A stretch of DNA of 64,000 nucleotides from Leeuwenhoekiella aequorea (GTDB lineage Bacteria > Bacteroidota > Bacteroidia > Flavobacteriales > Flavobacteriaceae): positions 62,001 through 126,000 of the forward strand of contig NZ_QOVM01000003.1 of NCBI RefSeq assembly GCF_004104375.1, written 5' to 3'. The notes beneath the pieces were generated by a model that saw nothing but the letters and a program-made list of their open reading frames with translations, was not told where the DNA came from and did not search any database. Below, piece after piece: positions 55,801 to 63,737 of the stretch. Position numbers and translations under genes: made by a program. Numbering within the stretch: the first letter of the stretch is position 1; every line of letters starts with the position of its first letter.

Positions 55801-55840
55801 CCAGCGTTATTAATGCCAGAAGTACATATTTCTTAATCAT
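52823..55840 (-). CDS. Large exported tetratricopeptide-repeat (TPR) protein
   Basis: 1005 residues from ATG 55840 (MIKKYVLLALITLVTLPAVTAQQ, a clean signal peptide); an upstream ATG would place 20 odd residues before it. The rest is a long array of TPR units spaced about 34-37 residues, e.g. YYQLGYAYYKQGDFESAIGEF, AYYHLADAYLQTNRKQEALNAF, YNLGYAYFKKKNYDQAIKYFENY, YMRLGDSYFISSKYWPAMEAY. Such repeats bind peptides or barrels. With the following barrel gene it probably forms a periplasmic-outer membrane pair. Regulation: an inverted repeat GTTCTT-caa-AAGAAC lies upstream. Confidence 0.9.
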   Translation of the reverse strand: MIKKYVLLALITLVTLPAVTAQQSEAFTSELAKYNKALTLYNSKQYLAAQALFGEIKQETTDPTIEGDCAYYIANAAVRLNQSGADASMEKFVENYPTSTKRNAAYFDVAEYYFENGKYAASKRWYEQVDLDRLSYVELERFNFNMGYVHLKTNSPEEAKEYFSRVRNSTKYGPQAKYYEGFMAYENDDYEEASQLFEQVEAEEGTREDLSYFKADLNFKQGNFEEAIRLAKEQLPSATRIDASELNKIIGESYFNLGNYSEALPYLKEYKGKRGRWSNTDYYQLGYAYYKQGDFESAIGEFNKIVDGKNSVAQNAYYHLADAYLQTNRKQEALNAFRNAYQMDFVPKIKEDSGLNYAKLSYEIGNAYEPAPQAIGNYLEAYPNTTERQTLESLLIDSYITSKNYEGAMELIENNRNFQDKEAYQKVAFYRGIELFNDGNYSEAITNFEKSLKDPRTASFTARALYWKAESEYTLNNIDDALLTFKQFEQSNAASSLPEYKDLGYNLGYAYFKKKNYDQAIKYFENYTKSGSTDSGRKVDAYMRLGDSYFISSKYWPAMEAYNAAIEMPGGDRDYATFQKAISYGFVDRNAQKIEALTSFTSQFPKSSYRDDALYELGNTYVATGNNEKGIEAYDRLVREIPKSKFAAKAQLKKALIYDNTDRSSQALTLFKKVAQDFPGTPEGVQAVASAKLIYIDMGQVEEYGRWANGLDYISVEDSELDDAAFSSAEKQFVNSNNAVAIQNFEKYLREYPNGQRAMEAHFYLGQLYFGKDEFAKTIPHYKYVIDKERSEFTEQALARLGQVYLSERNYAAAVPVLQRLENESDIPQNTIFAQSNLMKSHYELKDYVQSVSYAEKVLSNSKIDNKVKSDAQVIIARSAMKTNNESRAAEAYAQVLKIATGELAAEALYYDAFFKNKKADYKGSNVQVQKLAKDYSGYKEYGAKGLVLMAKNFYELGDAYQATYILDSVIKNFTTYQDVVAEAKQELARIKAAESKTNSSLGDN

Positions 55841-56181
55841 AAAATGGTTGTGTTTAATTTCAGCTAGTAGCGATATACCAGCATTACCTGATTTATGCAA
55901 CTATAATGAGTAACGCTACAAAACTAGGATAATTATATATAGAGTACAGTTCTTCAAAAGAACTTTACGTGCTTATTTTCTTATAGTTTTCAACAACACT
56001 TTGCTGTGGCAACTACTGTAATCAAATCAAATAGTTATTGTACTTTTGATTTCGGTTTACAACTCGCATTTAGAACAATGACCTCATTAACAACTGCGGT
56101 TTACGATGCAAAGTCTGTTTTAATTACCACTTGTAAAACCAGTTAATCACCACGAGTTGTGGGTTTTATTTATTGCTATTT
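55841..56181. promoter_or_regulatory. 341-bp divergent intergenic region between TPR gene and ftsE
   Basis: No gene recognised. It contains a -7-like box TAGTTTTG on the reverse strand (55926-55919), for the TPR-barrel operon, without a perfect -33 partner, and a 15-nt inverted repeat GTTCTT-caa-AAGAAC at 55949-55963 that may be an operator or a weak hairpin. No clear promoter could be assigned to ftsE. Confidence 0.45.
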
Positions 56182-56865
56182 ATGTCAACACCGGTACTGC
56201 AACTTAAAAATGCATCAATTTTTCAAAGAGAAAGTCTTATTCTTTCAGATATAAGTCTATCTATTAACAAAGGGGAATTTGTTTACCTCATAGGTAAAAC
56301 CGGAAGTGGGAAAAGTAGTTTCATGAAAACTCTTTATGGAGACTTACCACTTCAGCAAGGTGAAGGAACGATTGTAGATTTTGATCTTGTCACATTAAAA
56401 GAAAAGCAAATCCCTTTTTTACGCAGAAAACTGGGCGTAGTTTTTCAAGATTTTAAATTGTTGAATGATCGCACGGTTAAAGAAAATTTGAAATTTGTTC
56501 TGAAAGCTACAGGATGGAAAAACCAAACCGAAATGGATTCTAAAATTGATGAAGTTTTAGACAAAGTAGGTATGAAAACTAAAGGTTTTAAATTTCCTTA
56601 TCAGCTTTCTGGTGGAGAGCAACAACGTGTGGCTATTGCTCGTGCTTTATTAAATGATCCCGAACTCATATTAGCCGATGAGCCTACCGGAAATCTTGAT
56701 CCGCAAACATCTGTCGAAGTTATGGGTGTTTTGCAAGAAATCAACAAGAATGGAAATACAATCCTTATGGCAACACACGATTATGCTTTGCTTTTAAAAT
56801 ATCCTTCTAAAACTCTTAAGTGCGACGGAAATAAAATTTTTGAAGTCGTACAAAAGACCATTTAA
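56182..56865 (+). CDS. ftsE: Cell-division ATP-binding protein FtsE
   Basis: 227 residues from ATG 56182 ([13 protein letters not shown]); an upstream TTG would add three residues. ABC ATPase: Walker [11 protein letters not shown]-loop [18 protein letters not shown] (FtsE/MacB-type), signature [15 protein letters not shown], Walker [14 protein letters not shown]-loop ATHDYALL. FtsE with FtsX controls periplasmic amidases at the division septum. ftsX is not adjacent in this window; in Bacteroidota it is usually elsewhere (remembered), so a split pair is expected. A GT2 gene follows 15 bp later, same strand. Confidence 0.9.
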   Translation: MSTPVLQLKNASIFQRESLILSDISLSINKGEFVYLIGKTGSGKSSFMKTLYGDLPLQQGEGTIVDFDLVTLKEKQIPFLRRKLGVVFQDFKLLNDRTVKENLKFVLKATGWKNQTEMDSKIDEVLDKVGMKTKGFKFPYQLSGGEQQRVAIARALLNDPELILADEPTGNLDPQTSVEVMGVLQEINKNGNTILMATHDYALLLKYPSKTLKCDGNKIFEVVQKTI

Positions 56866-56880
56866 AGCTATCTTGTAGGT

Positions 56881-57771
56881 ATGTTATCTATACTCATACC
56901 TGTTTACAATACATCTGTTTTTGAGCTGGTTTCCAGCATTTCTAAAATGGCTGAAGCATTGACTATCGCTTATGAGATAATTGTGATAGATGACGCTTCT
57001 ACCGCTTCTGAAACGCTTGATGCTAATGAATTTTTATATGAGCTTAAAAACTGTTCCTATATAAAATCTAAATCAAACAAAGGCCGAACGGCTACAAGCG
57101 AGTTGCTTGCAACAACCGCCGCTTATGAGTTTCTTTTATTTTTAGATGCAGATATACTACCGGCTTCTCCCCAATTTTTAAAAAATATAATAGACAACCA
57201 TAAACAGGCTTCGGTAATATTTGGAGGTATTCAATATGAAAAAACACCTCCTGAACCACAAAAAATGCTACGATATATTTATGGTATAAAACGAGAAGAC
57301 AGATCGTTTGAAACCCGTAGAAAGCAGCCTCACCTCTCCATTACTCCAGCTGCTCTCTTTATCAAAAAAGACCTGTATTTGAGTTTAAAAATACCTGTTC
57401 ACAATAGTTACGGACTAGATATATTACTTACATATAGATTAAAACAAAAGGAAGTACCTATTCTACATATTGAGAATCCTGTGATACATTTTGGTATCGA
57501 AGATTCTGAAGCCTATCTGCAGAAAACATATGAAGGCTTGCAAACTCTTGCACATCTTGAAGAACAAAACTTAATTTCTGAGACCTACAGACCCATACAA
57601 CGCATTGCACGTAGGATGCAAAAATCGGGATTGTCGAGAGGATATCTGAAATTGTTTGAGCGTGTACTAAAAAAAGCCGAAAAAAATCTATGCTCTCCAA
57701 GGCCTTCTTTAAAACTTTTTGATTCGTACCGGCTGTATTATTTTTTAAAAATAAAGCAGGATAATGCCTAG
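56881..57771 (+). CDS. Glycosyltransferase family 2
   Basis: 296 residues. GT-A fold start LSILIPVYNTS; IIVIDDASTASE (first Asp pair); FLLFLDADILPASP (DxD metal site); a putative base near SLKIPVHNSYGLDILLTYR. No membrane helices, so cytosolic or peripheral. It transfers a sugar in surface polysaccharide or glycoprotein synthesis. Its last 8 bases overlap the next GT2 gene (ATG at 57764), so the two are co-translated. Confidence 0.88.
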   Translation: MLSILIPVYNTSVFELVSSISKMAEALTIAYEIIVIDDASTASETLDANEFLYELKNCSYIKSKSNKGRTATSELLATTAAYEFLLFLDADILPASPQFLKNIIDNHKQASVIFGGIQYEKTPPEPQKMLRYIYGIKREDRSFETRRKQPHLSITPAALFIKKDLYLSLKIPVHNSYGLDILLTYRLKQKEVPILHIENPVIHFGIEDSEAYLQKTYEGLQTLAHLEEQNLISETYRPIQRIARRMQKSGLSRGYLKLFERVLKKAEKNLCSPRPSLKLFDSYRLYYFLKIKQDNA

Positions 57772-58699
57772 AATCACCGTTGTAATCCCGCTGTATAATA
57801 AACAGAATTATATCTGTGATACCTTAAAATCTGTTTATGCGCAGACCTATACCAATTATGAAATACTCATAATTAATGATGGTTCCACAGATTCAAGTTC
57901 ACACTACATAGAAAAAATAATCGACAAAAGAAATACCCGAATAATTCATCAATCTAATCATGGACTATCGAATGCCAGAAACACTGGAATTAAATTTGCA
58001 AATTCTGAAATTATATGCCTGCTTGATGCAGATGATTTGTGGCTGCCCACACACCTTGCTCAAATTATAGAATTGGTCACAGATTTTCCTGAAGCTAAAA
58101 TATACGCCACTGCCTATTTGGAATTTTATAGAAATGGTAAATCCCTAAAACCAAAAACTAATATACGTTCAACCCTATCCAAATTTATAGTCCAGGATTT
58201 TTTTGAAAGTAGTTTGTATCAACCTTTTATTACACCAAGTAGTTTTGCATTTAAAAAGGAAATTATTGATCAAATTGGAGGCTTTGACACCCAAATCACC
58301 TACGCAGAGGATACTGATTTTTTTATACGAGCAAATTTAAATTTACAGCTCGCTTATTTTAATAAACCTTCGTGTTATTACCGATCAGAAAGTGAAAATC
58401 AAATTACAAGAAGTACTCTAAGTTCTAAGAAAGCTCCTGACTTTTTAAAATACAGATTGGAAAATCCTAACCATCAATCTTTGAGAAGGTATATAAATTT
58501 ACAGTATTACTACCTCAGCAATTACTGCAAAATTGAAGCTGCACATTCTCAATATAAAGAAGTCTATAAAAATATTGATTTAGAATTGCTCAATTACAAG
58601 CAACGCTTTTTAATTAAAGCTCCAAAATGGCTACTACAATCTTTACGATTTGTAAAGCAAATTTTGCTTGATAAAGGAAAGCGAATTACGACCTTTTAA
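57764..58699 (+). CDS. Glycosyltransferase family 2
   Basis: 311 residues. GT-A motifs: ITVVIPLYNKQNYI, ILIINDGSTDSSS, HGLSNARNTGIKFANSEI, LLDADDLWLPTHL (DxD), and GGFDTQITYAEDTDFFIRA (ED base motif). Membership GT2; donor and acceptor unknown. Overlaps the preceding gene by 8 bp, and its end overlaps the convergent FdtA-like gene by 14 bp, so no terminator separates them. Confidence 0.89.
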   Translation: MPRITVVIPLYNKQNYICDTLKSVYAQTYTNYEILIINDGSTDSSSHYIEKIIDKRNTRIIHQSNHGLSNARNTGIKFANSEIICLLDADDLWLPTHLAQIIELVTDFPEAKIYATAYLEFYRNGKSLKPKTNIRSTLSKFIVQDFFESSLYQPFITPSSFAFKKEIIDQIGGFDTQITYAEDTDFFIRANLNLQLAYFNKPSCYYRSESENQITRSTLSSKKAPDFLKYRLENPNHQSLRRYINLQYYYLSNYCKIEAAHSQYKEVYKNIDLELLNYKQRFLIKAPKWLLQSLRFVKQILLDKGKRITTF

Positions 58700-59084
58700 A
58701 TTTTAAGTACTCTTTATAATCTCGTATATAATCTTCTTCTTCAAAAGCGCCACTGGCTAAAACCAAACAAATACCTCCACTCGAAAAATTATCTAACTCC
58801 CTCCAATAACCATTTGGTATTAGTAGACCTTCATTGGGCTTATTAAGTGTGAAAATTTCAACGCTTATTCCGTTTTTAATTTTTACATCAAAACTTCCAG
58901 ATAAAGCAATAAGCAAAGCAGACTGTTTGCAATGTGCATGACCACCACGGGATGCGCCACTAGGGACATCATATAAATAATAAACCCGTTTAAATTTAAA
59001 AGGAAGCGAATCTTCTTCTATAACCGATAGGTTTCCGCGTCGATCTTCGATTTTAGGTAAAACAATGCGTTTAGGAGTGCTCAT
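58686..59084 (-). CDS. FdtA/QdtA-type cupin: dTDP-4-dehydro-6-deoxyglucose 3,4-ketoisomerase
   Basis: 132 residues from ATG 59084 (MSTPKRIVLPKIEDRRGNLS), matching the usual start of WxcM-like/FdtA proteins; a longer upstream start has poor support. Cupin hallmarks: DRRGNLSVIEE, FKRVYYLYDVP, RGGHAHCKQSALLIALSGS with the catalytic His, and GLLIPNGYWRELDNFS. It isomerises dTDP-4-keto-6-deoxyglucose to the 3-keto sugar for a 3-amino sugar. The DegT aminotransferase gene at 62637-63737 would do the next step. FdtA (galacto) versus QdtA (gluco) cannot be decided. Confidence 0.88.
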   Translation of the reverse strand: MSTPKRIVLPKIEDRRGNLSVIEEDSLPFKFKRVYYLYDVPSGASRGGHAHCKQSALLIALSGSFDVKIKNGISVEIFTLNKPNEGLLIPNGYWRELDNFSSGGICLVLASGAFEEEDYIRDYKEYLKFKRS

Positions 59085-60174
59085 AACTATGCTCAAGAAA
59101 CTGCTGCCAGTCTTTACTAACTGTTGCAGTATCAAATTTACGAATACTGTCTCTAGAAACGGCTTTTAATTGCGTACGAAGTAATTCATTTTCGGCAAGA
59201 GTATTCATAGCAGCTGTAAGCGCTTCAAAATCCTGATGTGGAACGAGAATTCCATTTGTGCCATCTATAAGTTCAGCAGGACCTGTGGGACAGTCTGTCG
59301 CAACAACCGGTGTTCCGCAGGCTAAGCTTTCTAGAATAACTCGTGGAAAACCTTCATAAGCACTGCATAAAACAGTGAACAATGCATTAGACATAAATGC
59401 TTCTGGCGATTCAATAAAACCAGCAAATTTCACATTATTCTCCAGATTAAGGGTTTTTACTAATTGCTGAAGTTCGGTAAGCATCTCACCTTGTCCCAGA
59501 ATCACTAAATCAATTTTTAAGTGAGGTAATTTACTTTGAGAATAGGCGGTTATCAATTTATCAAATTGCTTGACTCCGCGTTCTAGTCTTCCGGAAGCGA
59601 CTATAAATTTAGAATCGATTCCTGCTGGCATAGGATAGTTCTTCGCATAACTATTTAAATCAATACTATTAGGAATGACGTGGATAGCATGAAAGCTGTA
59701 AATATCCTTAAGCACTTTACGCGTAGCCTCTGTGAGAACGACCAATTGTTCGTTTTTAAATAGGATCTTGGATAACAAATTATTCTTCGGAAAATAATAG
59801 TTTAGAAATGAACTTCTCACCATATAAACCGACAAAATATCTAGATATAAAAAAAGCTGAATAAGCAATTCTTTAAAAAAACTTCGTCGCATTCTAAAAT
59901 CCAGAACTACCTGAATTTCATTTTGTTTCAGGTATTTTTTGAAATATCTAAGCCGCTTTAATTTATTAAATACATCATTTCTTTTATTCTTCAGCAAGCC
60001 TAAATTCACCAGATGTCCGCTATATGGATAACCTATATTATCTGTGATCGTACAGAGATGTGTATTGTACCCCAGATTATCTAATGTAGTAGACAGTAAT
60101 GCTGCAGAACGCTCTGCGCCTCCTCCTGCCAGAGACTCCGTGAGAATACATATATTTTTAAGCTTTGGTTTCAG
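59071..60174 (-). CDS. GT4-family glycosyltransferase (probable non-canonical start)
   Basis: The GT-B domain from GTG 60009 covers 312 residues with GSIDL-type donor half: IPNSIDLNSY, FIVASGRLERGVKQFDKLI, NVKFAGFIESPEAF, CSAYEGFPRVILESLACGTPVVAT (E-x7-E motif). The reverse-strand frame stays open for 55 more codons and encodes NICILTESLAGGGAERSAALL, the universal N-terminal acceptor-side motif (GGGAERS) of GT4, then LDNLGYNTHLCTI. No ATG, GTG or TTG occurs between the upstream in-frame stop (near 60260) and these residues; CTG at 60174 is my best start (367 residues, the family length). ATT or ATA a few codons later are alternatives. Divergent from the next glycosyltransferase, ATG 60213. 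Confidence 0.75.
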   Translation of the reverse strand: MKPKLKNICILTESLAGGGAERSAALLSTTLDNLGYNTHLCTITDNIGYPYSGHLVNLGLLKNKRNDVFNKLKRLRYFKKYLKQNEIQVVLDFRMRRSFFKELLIQLFLYLDILSVYMVRSSFLNYYFPKNNLLSKILFKNEQLVVLTEATRKVLKDIYSFHAIHVIPNSIDLNSYAKNYPMPAGIDSKFIVASGRLERGVKQFDKLITAYSQSKLPHLKIDLVILGQGEMLTELQQLVKTLNLENNVKFAGFIESPEAFMSNALFTVLCSAYEGFPRVILESLACGTPVVATDCPTGPAELIDGTNGILVPHQDFEALTAAMNTLAENELLRTQLKAVSRDSIRKFDTATVSKDWQQFLEHSYEHS

Positions 60175-60212
60175 AGAATGTGTATCTTTTCGAGCTAAAA
60201 ATAACGCAAATA

Positions 60213-61349
60213 ATGAGAATTCTGCTTGTAGGTGAATACAGCAATTTACACAATAGTCTTAAAGCGGGACTACAGCATTTAGGTCACGAGGTAACTTTGA
60301 TAAGTACCGGAGATGCTTTTAAGAATTATCCCTCAGATGTAAAACTGAAAGCAAAATATGTAACAGGTTATTCGCTTCTTAATTTTTACAGAAAAGCACT
60401 ATATAGATTAACGCGATTAGATATTGCCACGCTTGAAATAGGCTATAGATGTCTTGATTTTCTGGTAGATCAAAAACCCTACGATGTAATCCAATTAATT
60501 AATGAGTACCCTATTAAAACGCCCTATTTTATAGAGCGAAATATCATAAAGAGATTACGATCACTCACTAAAAGATTTGCCATATTGGCCTGTGGTGATG
60601 ATTATATCTCCTTAAGTTATATAAATAATCTACCGTATCATCCCATTCTTCAAAATCCCGATATAGAATTTCCGTATAGTGAGCGATATATTTCTAACGA
60701 TCACAAAAAATATCACGACTTTGTTTTTCAACAAAAAAATTTAATAATAAGTTCTGATCTCGATTATCATCCGGCGTACTCAAATGTCCCTGACTATTAC
60801 GGGTTAATTCCCAATCCTATCCAACTGGATAAATTTGAGGATTCACTACCTGCAACAACAGGTAAACTTGTCATATTTCACGGTATTAACGAGGTTAATT
60901 ATTATAAAAAAGGGAATAATCATTTTGAGCAGGCGCTGCTAAAAATTAAAGAGAAATTTCCCGATCGTGTAAAAATAATTTCGGTTTCTAATTTGCCCTA
61001 TTCCGAATATTTAAAGTCCTATAATGAAGCCCATATACTTTTAGATCAAACCTATGCGCAAGACCAGGGTTATAATGCTTTGGAGGCAATGGCGCAAGGC
61101 AAAGTAGTATTTACTGGCGCCGGATCCTTGTTTACCAAGCACTATAATTTGCCGCTTAACAGTGTTGCAATACATACTATACCTGATGAGGATAAAATTG
61201 CCGCAGATTTAGAAAATTTAATATGCAACCCAGAATTAATAAGGGAAATAGGAAAAAATGCCCGAAAATTTATAGAGGATAATCACGATTGTAAAAAGAT
61301 TGCGCAGCAGTATATTAACGCGTGGTTATCTATAGATATAAGCACTTAA
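60213..61349 (+). CDS. Glycosyltransferase-like protein
   Basis: 378 residues from ATG 60213 (MRILLVGEYSNLHNSLKAGL); a start 48 bp upstream would be longer but poor. GT-B-like: the N-terminal half with LLVGEYSNLHNSLKAGLQHLGHEVTLIS, the C-terminal half with LVIFHGINEVNYYKKGNN, AHILLDQTYAQDQGYNALEAMAQGKVVFTGAG. The acidic ALEAM motif matches the GT4-type donor site, but the overall family is not one I can name with certainty. Surrounded by reverse-strand genes of the same cluster. Its last 4 bp overlap the flippase stop. Confidence 0.8.
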   Translation: MRILLVGEYSNLHNSLKAGLQHLGHEVTLISTGDAFKNYPSDVKLKAKYVTGYSLLNFYRKALYRLTRLDIATLEIGYRCLDFLVDQKPYDVIQLINEYPIKTPYFIERNIIKRLRSLTKRFAILACGDDYISLSYINNLPYHPILQNPDIEFPYSERYISNDHKKYHDFVFQQKNLIISSDLDYHPAYSNVPDYYGLIPNPIQLDKFEDSLPATTGKLVIFHGINEVNYYKKGNNHFEQALLKIKEKFPDRVKIISVSNLPYSEYLKSYNEAHILLDQTYAQDQGYNALEAMAQGKVVFTGAGSLFTKHYNLPLNSVAIHTIPDEDKIAADLENLICNPELIREIGKNARKFIEDNHDCKKIAQQYINAWLSIDIST

Positions 61350-62647
61350 ATTAATGAAGACCTACTAAACAAAGCTTTTCTAAAAATAAATAGTAAGAGA
61401 ATCAAATAAAGGACATAACTTATTAAATGTCCCATTGACGCACCTACAAAACCATACGTTCCTATTAATTGCGTACTGGTAATATAGATTATACTTAGTG
61501 ATATAATTTGTGTGATTATAAATGTCCAAAATCTATTTTTAGCTAGAAGCTGATAAGCAATAACCAGACTTGCTACTTTAAAAAAGTCCCCTGAAAGTTG
61601 CCATATGAATATAGACTGCATCTCAAGAAATGAAGCATTAAATACAATTTTAATTAGAAGTGTTTTAAAGATGTAAATGATGATTAGACCAATCCCGAAT
61701 ACTGGTAAAATAGTTTTATAAAAGTTGAAAATTTCGATCCTAAAATCTTTATTCGTTTTTATTTCAGATAATTTTGGGAGTACATAGAGTGTCATTAATG
61801 TTGTTGCAAACATCATATAATAATCAGACAACCGTAGCATTGCGTCCCAGTAACCGGCTTTTTGAATACCGTCTACTTCGATTATCGTTTTACGAATACC
61901 CATATAAATATAGGGTGATGTAACCGCAGAAAATAAAGTCATTACTCCGTACGAAGAAAACTTTTTTAAGATGCGGAAATCGATTTTTTTAGCAAAAATT
62001 AGTTTTAAGTGACTTGCCTTTTTAATCAAAAATAAACCAGCAATAATTAAACTTATAATCCCGGAAACTACAATTGCCAACAACGCTCCAAATAGATTGT
62101 AATTGATAATTAAAACTGCAGATAGGCAAACTCCAAGCAGATTAGTAATCACATTTATATAAATTACCTGCCTATACTTACCTAAGCCATTTATAATATT
62201 CAGTACAAGTGCATTTAAGGATAATAAGGGTAACCCAACACCTACAAGCTTTATAATTGTAGCGTAGTTGTACGTGTTATTAAACACATACTTATCCAGT
62301 TCTACTGCATATACAATAAGTAAAATCCCAACAAGTATAGAAGCGATTAAACTCATTTTCAATGCTGTGGAAATACTAATTTTTAACTGGTTTTGATCTT
62401 TTTTATGCTCGGCTACATATTTAATGACTCCATTACTGAAACCCAATTGTCCAATACTTTGAACCGAATTGAGAAAGTTGCGAAGATCTCCTAAAACTGC
62501 CATACCCGAAGCACCTAAATAAAAAGCGATAAGTTTTGACATGATTAGTCCGCAACCTACACGGATTATAATTCCGAGGCTGTTAAAGGAACTTACTCTA
62601 AGCAATGTATTTTGCGTGAGTAACCGACTTAAAAACCTAAACTTCAT
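61346..62647 (-). CDS. Wzx-type O-antigen/polysaccharide flippase
   Basis: 433-residue membrane protein with about 12 hydrophobic helices, MATE/PST superfamily (O-antigen translocase branch). The N-terminus FNSLGIIIRVGCGLIMSKLIAFYLGASGMAVLGDLRNFLNSVQ and GQLGFSNGVIKYVAEHKKDQ are characteristic. It flips the lipid-linked repeat unit across the inner membrane. The aminotransferase gene stop lies 11 bp inside its start, so translation is coupled. Confidence 0.9.
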   Translation of the reverse strand: MKFRFLSRLLTQNTLLRVSSFNSLGIIIRVGCGLIMSKLIAFYLGASGMAVLGDLRNFLNSVQSIGQLGFSNGVIKYVAEHKKDQNQLKISISTALKMSLIASILVGILLIVYAVELDKYVFNNTYNYATIIKLVGVGLPLLSLNALVLNIINGLGKYRQVIYINVITNLLGVCLSAVLIINYNLFGALLAIVVSGIISLIIAGLFLIKKASHLKLIFAKKIDFRILKKFSSYGVMTLFSAVTSPYIYMGIRKTIIEVDGIQKAGYWDAMLRLSDYYMMFATTLMTLYVLPKLSEIKTNKDFRIEIFNFYKTILPVFGIGLIIIYIFKTLLIKIVFNASFLEMQSIFIWQLSGDFFKVASLVIAYQLLAKNRFWTFIITQIISLSIIYITSTQLIGTYGFVGASMGHLISYVLYLILLLFIFRKALFSRSSLI

Positions 62648-63737
62648 ATGCGTTTAATGCAGCTATAATTAAGGTTATATCGCGTTGACTTAATGAGGTA
62701 TTTAATGGAATACTTATACACATATCAGCTAGTTGCTCTGCAATCTCAAATTTCAAATTTGAATACGATTTTAGCGCAGGTTGTTTGTAAGCAACTACAG
62801 GATAATGAATTGCATAACCGATCTCCAATTTGTTTAAATGAGAAATAAATGAAGTTCTGTTTTTTACTCTTACTACAAATACATAAAAAACGTGGCTTTG
62901 AGAATAATCCCAATAGGGCAGTTCGATATGAGGGTTTTTAATTTCATGGAAATACCGTGTAGCTATAGCCATACGTTTTCTATTGCTGTTTTCTAAATCT
63001 CTTAGTTTAAGGTTTAGAAATTGCGCCTGAATCGTATCTAATCTTGAATTAAAGCCTAAATATTCATTCGTATTAAGAGAACTCCTTCCATAGTTTCTCA
63101 ATTTTAATACTAGTTCAGCCAATTGCGGATCTGATGTTACACTAATTCCTGCATCTCCCAGAGCACCTAAATTTTTTGTTGGATAACAACTAAAAGCAGC
63201 TGCAATTCCAAAACTCCCGGAATACTTGCCATTCAATTTTGCTCCGTGGGACTGACTCGCATCTTCTACCAATATTAAATTATGAGCTTTTGCAAAAGCC
63301 AGAATCTGACTTACAGGCTGCATTTGTCCGTATAAATGCGTTACTATAACTGCCTTAACCGTTTTTGATACGGGTGGTATTGTATTTAAATCAATATTGA
63401 AAAACTGTGTTTCAACTTCAACAAATACAGGCTTCAAACCTGCCTGAATAATTGCCAAAACGGTAGCTGTATATGAATTAGCAGCTACTAAAACTTCGTC
63501 ACCAACGTTTAGCTTTTTCTGTATTTTAAGACCTTCAAAAATGAGCCTTAAAGCATCAAGTCCGTTTCCTGTTCCTATAGCAAAAGGAACCTGACAATAC
63601 GAAGCAAAGGCTTTTTCAAATTCTAAAACAGAATCTCCTAATATATAATTTTCGGTTTCTAAAAAAGTCGCAAAACAAGCTTTAAACTCATTGTAGTAAG
63701 GAGCATTTACTTTCTTTAAATCTAGAAACGGAATCAT
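62637..63737 (-). CDS. DegT/DnrJ/EryC1/StrS-family sugar aminotransferase (FdtB/QdtB-like)
   Basis: 366-residue PLP enzyme. IPFLDLKKVNAPYYNEF, FAIGTGNGLDALRL (PLP-phosphate), EDASQSHGAKLNGKY (Asp pyridine-N contact), FSCYPTKNLGALGDAG with the Schiff-base Lys in PTKNLG (about residue 180), NYGRSSLNTNEYLGFNSRLD, and AIHYPVVAYKQPAL. It makes a dTDP-3-amino-3,6-dideoxyhexose from the keto sugar produced by the FdtA-like isomerase of this cluster. It overlaps the downstream flippase by 11 bp and the upstream acyltransferase fragment by 4 bp. Confidence 0.92.
   Translation of the reverse strand: MIPFLDLKKVNAPYYNEFKACFATFLETENYILGDSVLEFEKAFASYCQVPFAIGTGNGLDALRLIFEGLKIQKKLNVGDEVLVAANSYTATVLAIIQAGLKPVFVEVETQFFNIDLNTIPPVSKTVKAVIVTHLYGQMQPVSQILAFAKAHNLILVEDASQSHGAKLNGKYSGSFGIAAAFSCYPTKNLGALGDAGISVTSDPQLAELVLKLRNYGRSSLNTNEYLGFNSRLDTIQAQFLNLKLRDLENSNRKRMAIATRYFHEIKNPHIELPYWDYSQSHVFYVFVVRVKNRTSFISHLNKLEIGYAIHYPVVAYKQPALKSYSNLKFEIAEQLADMCISIPLNTSLSQRDITLIIAALNAYEV

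Noticed and set aside
55949-55963. Inverted repeat upstream of the TPR gene as a terminator
   Set aside because: Short arms, no T-run after it; may be an operator, but no evidence to call it.
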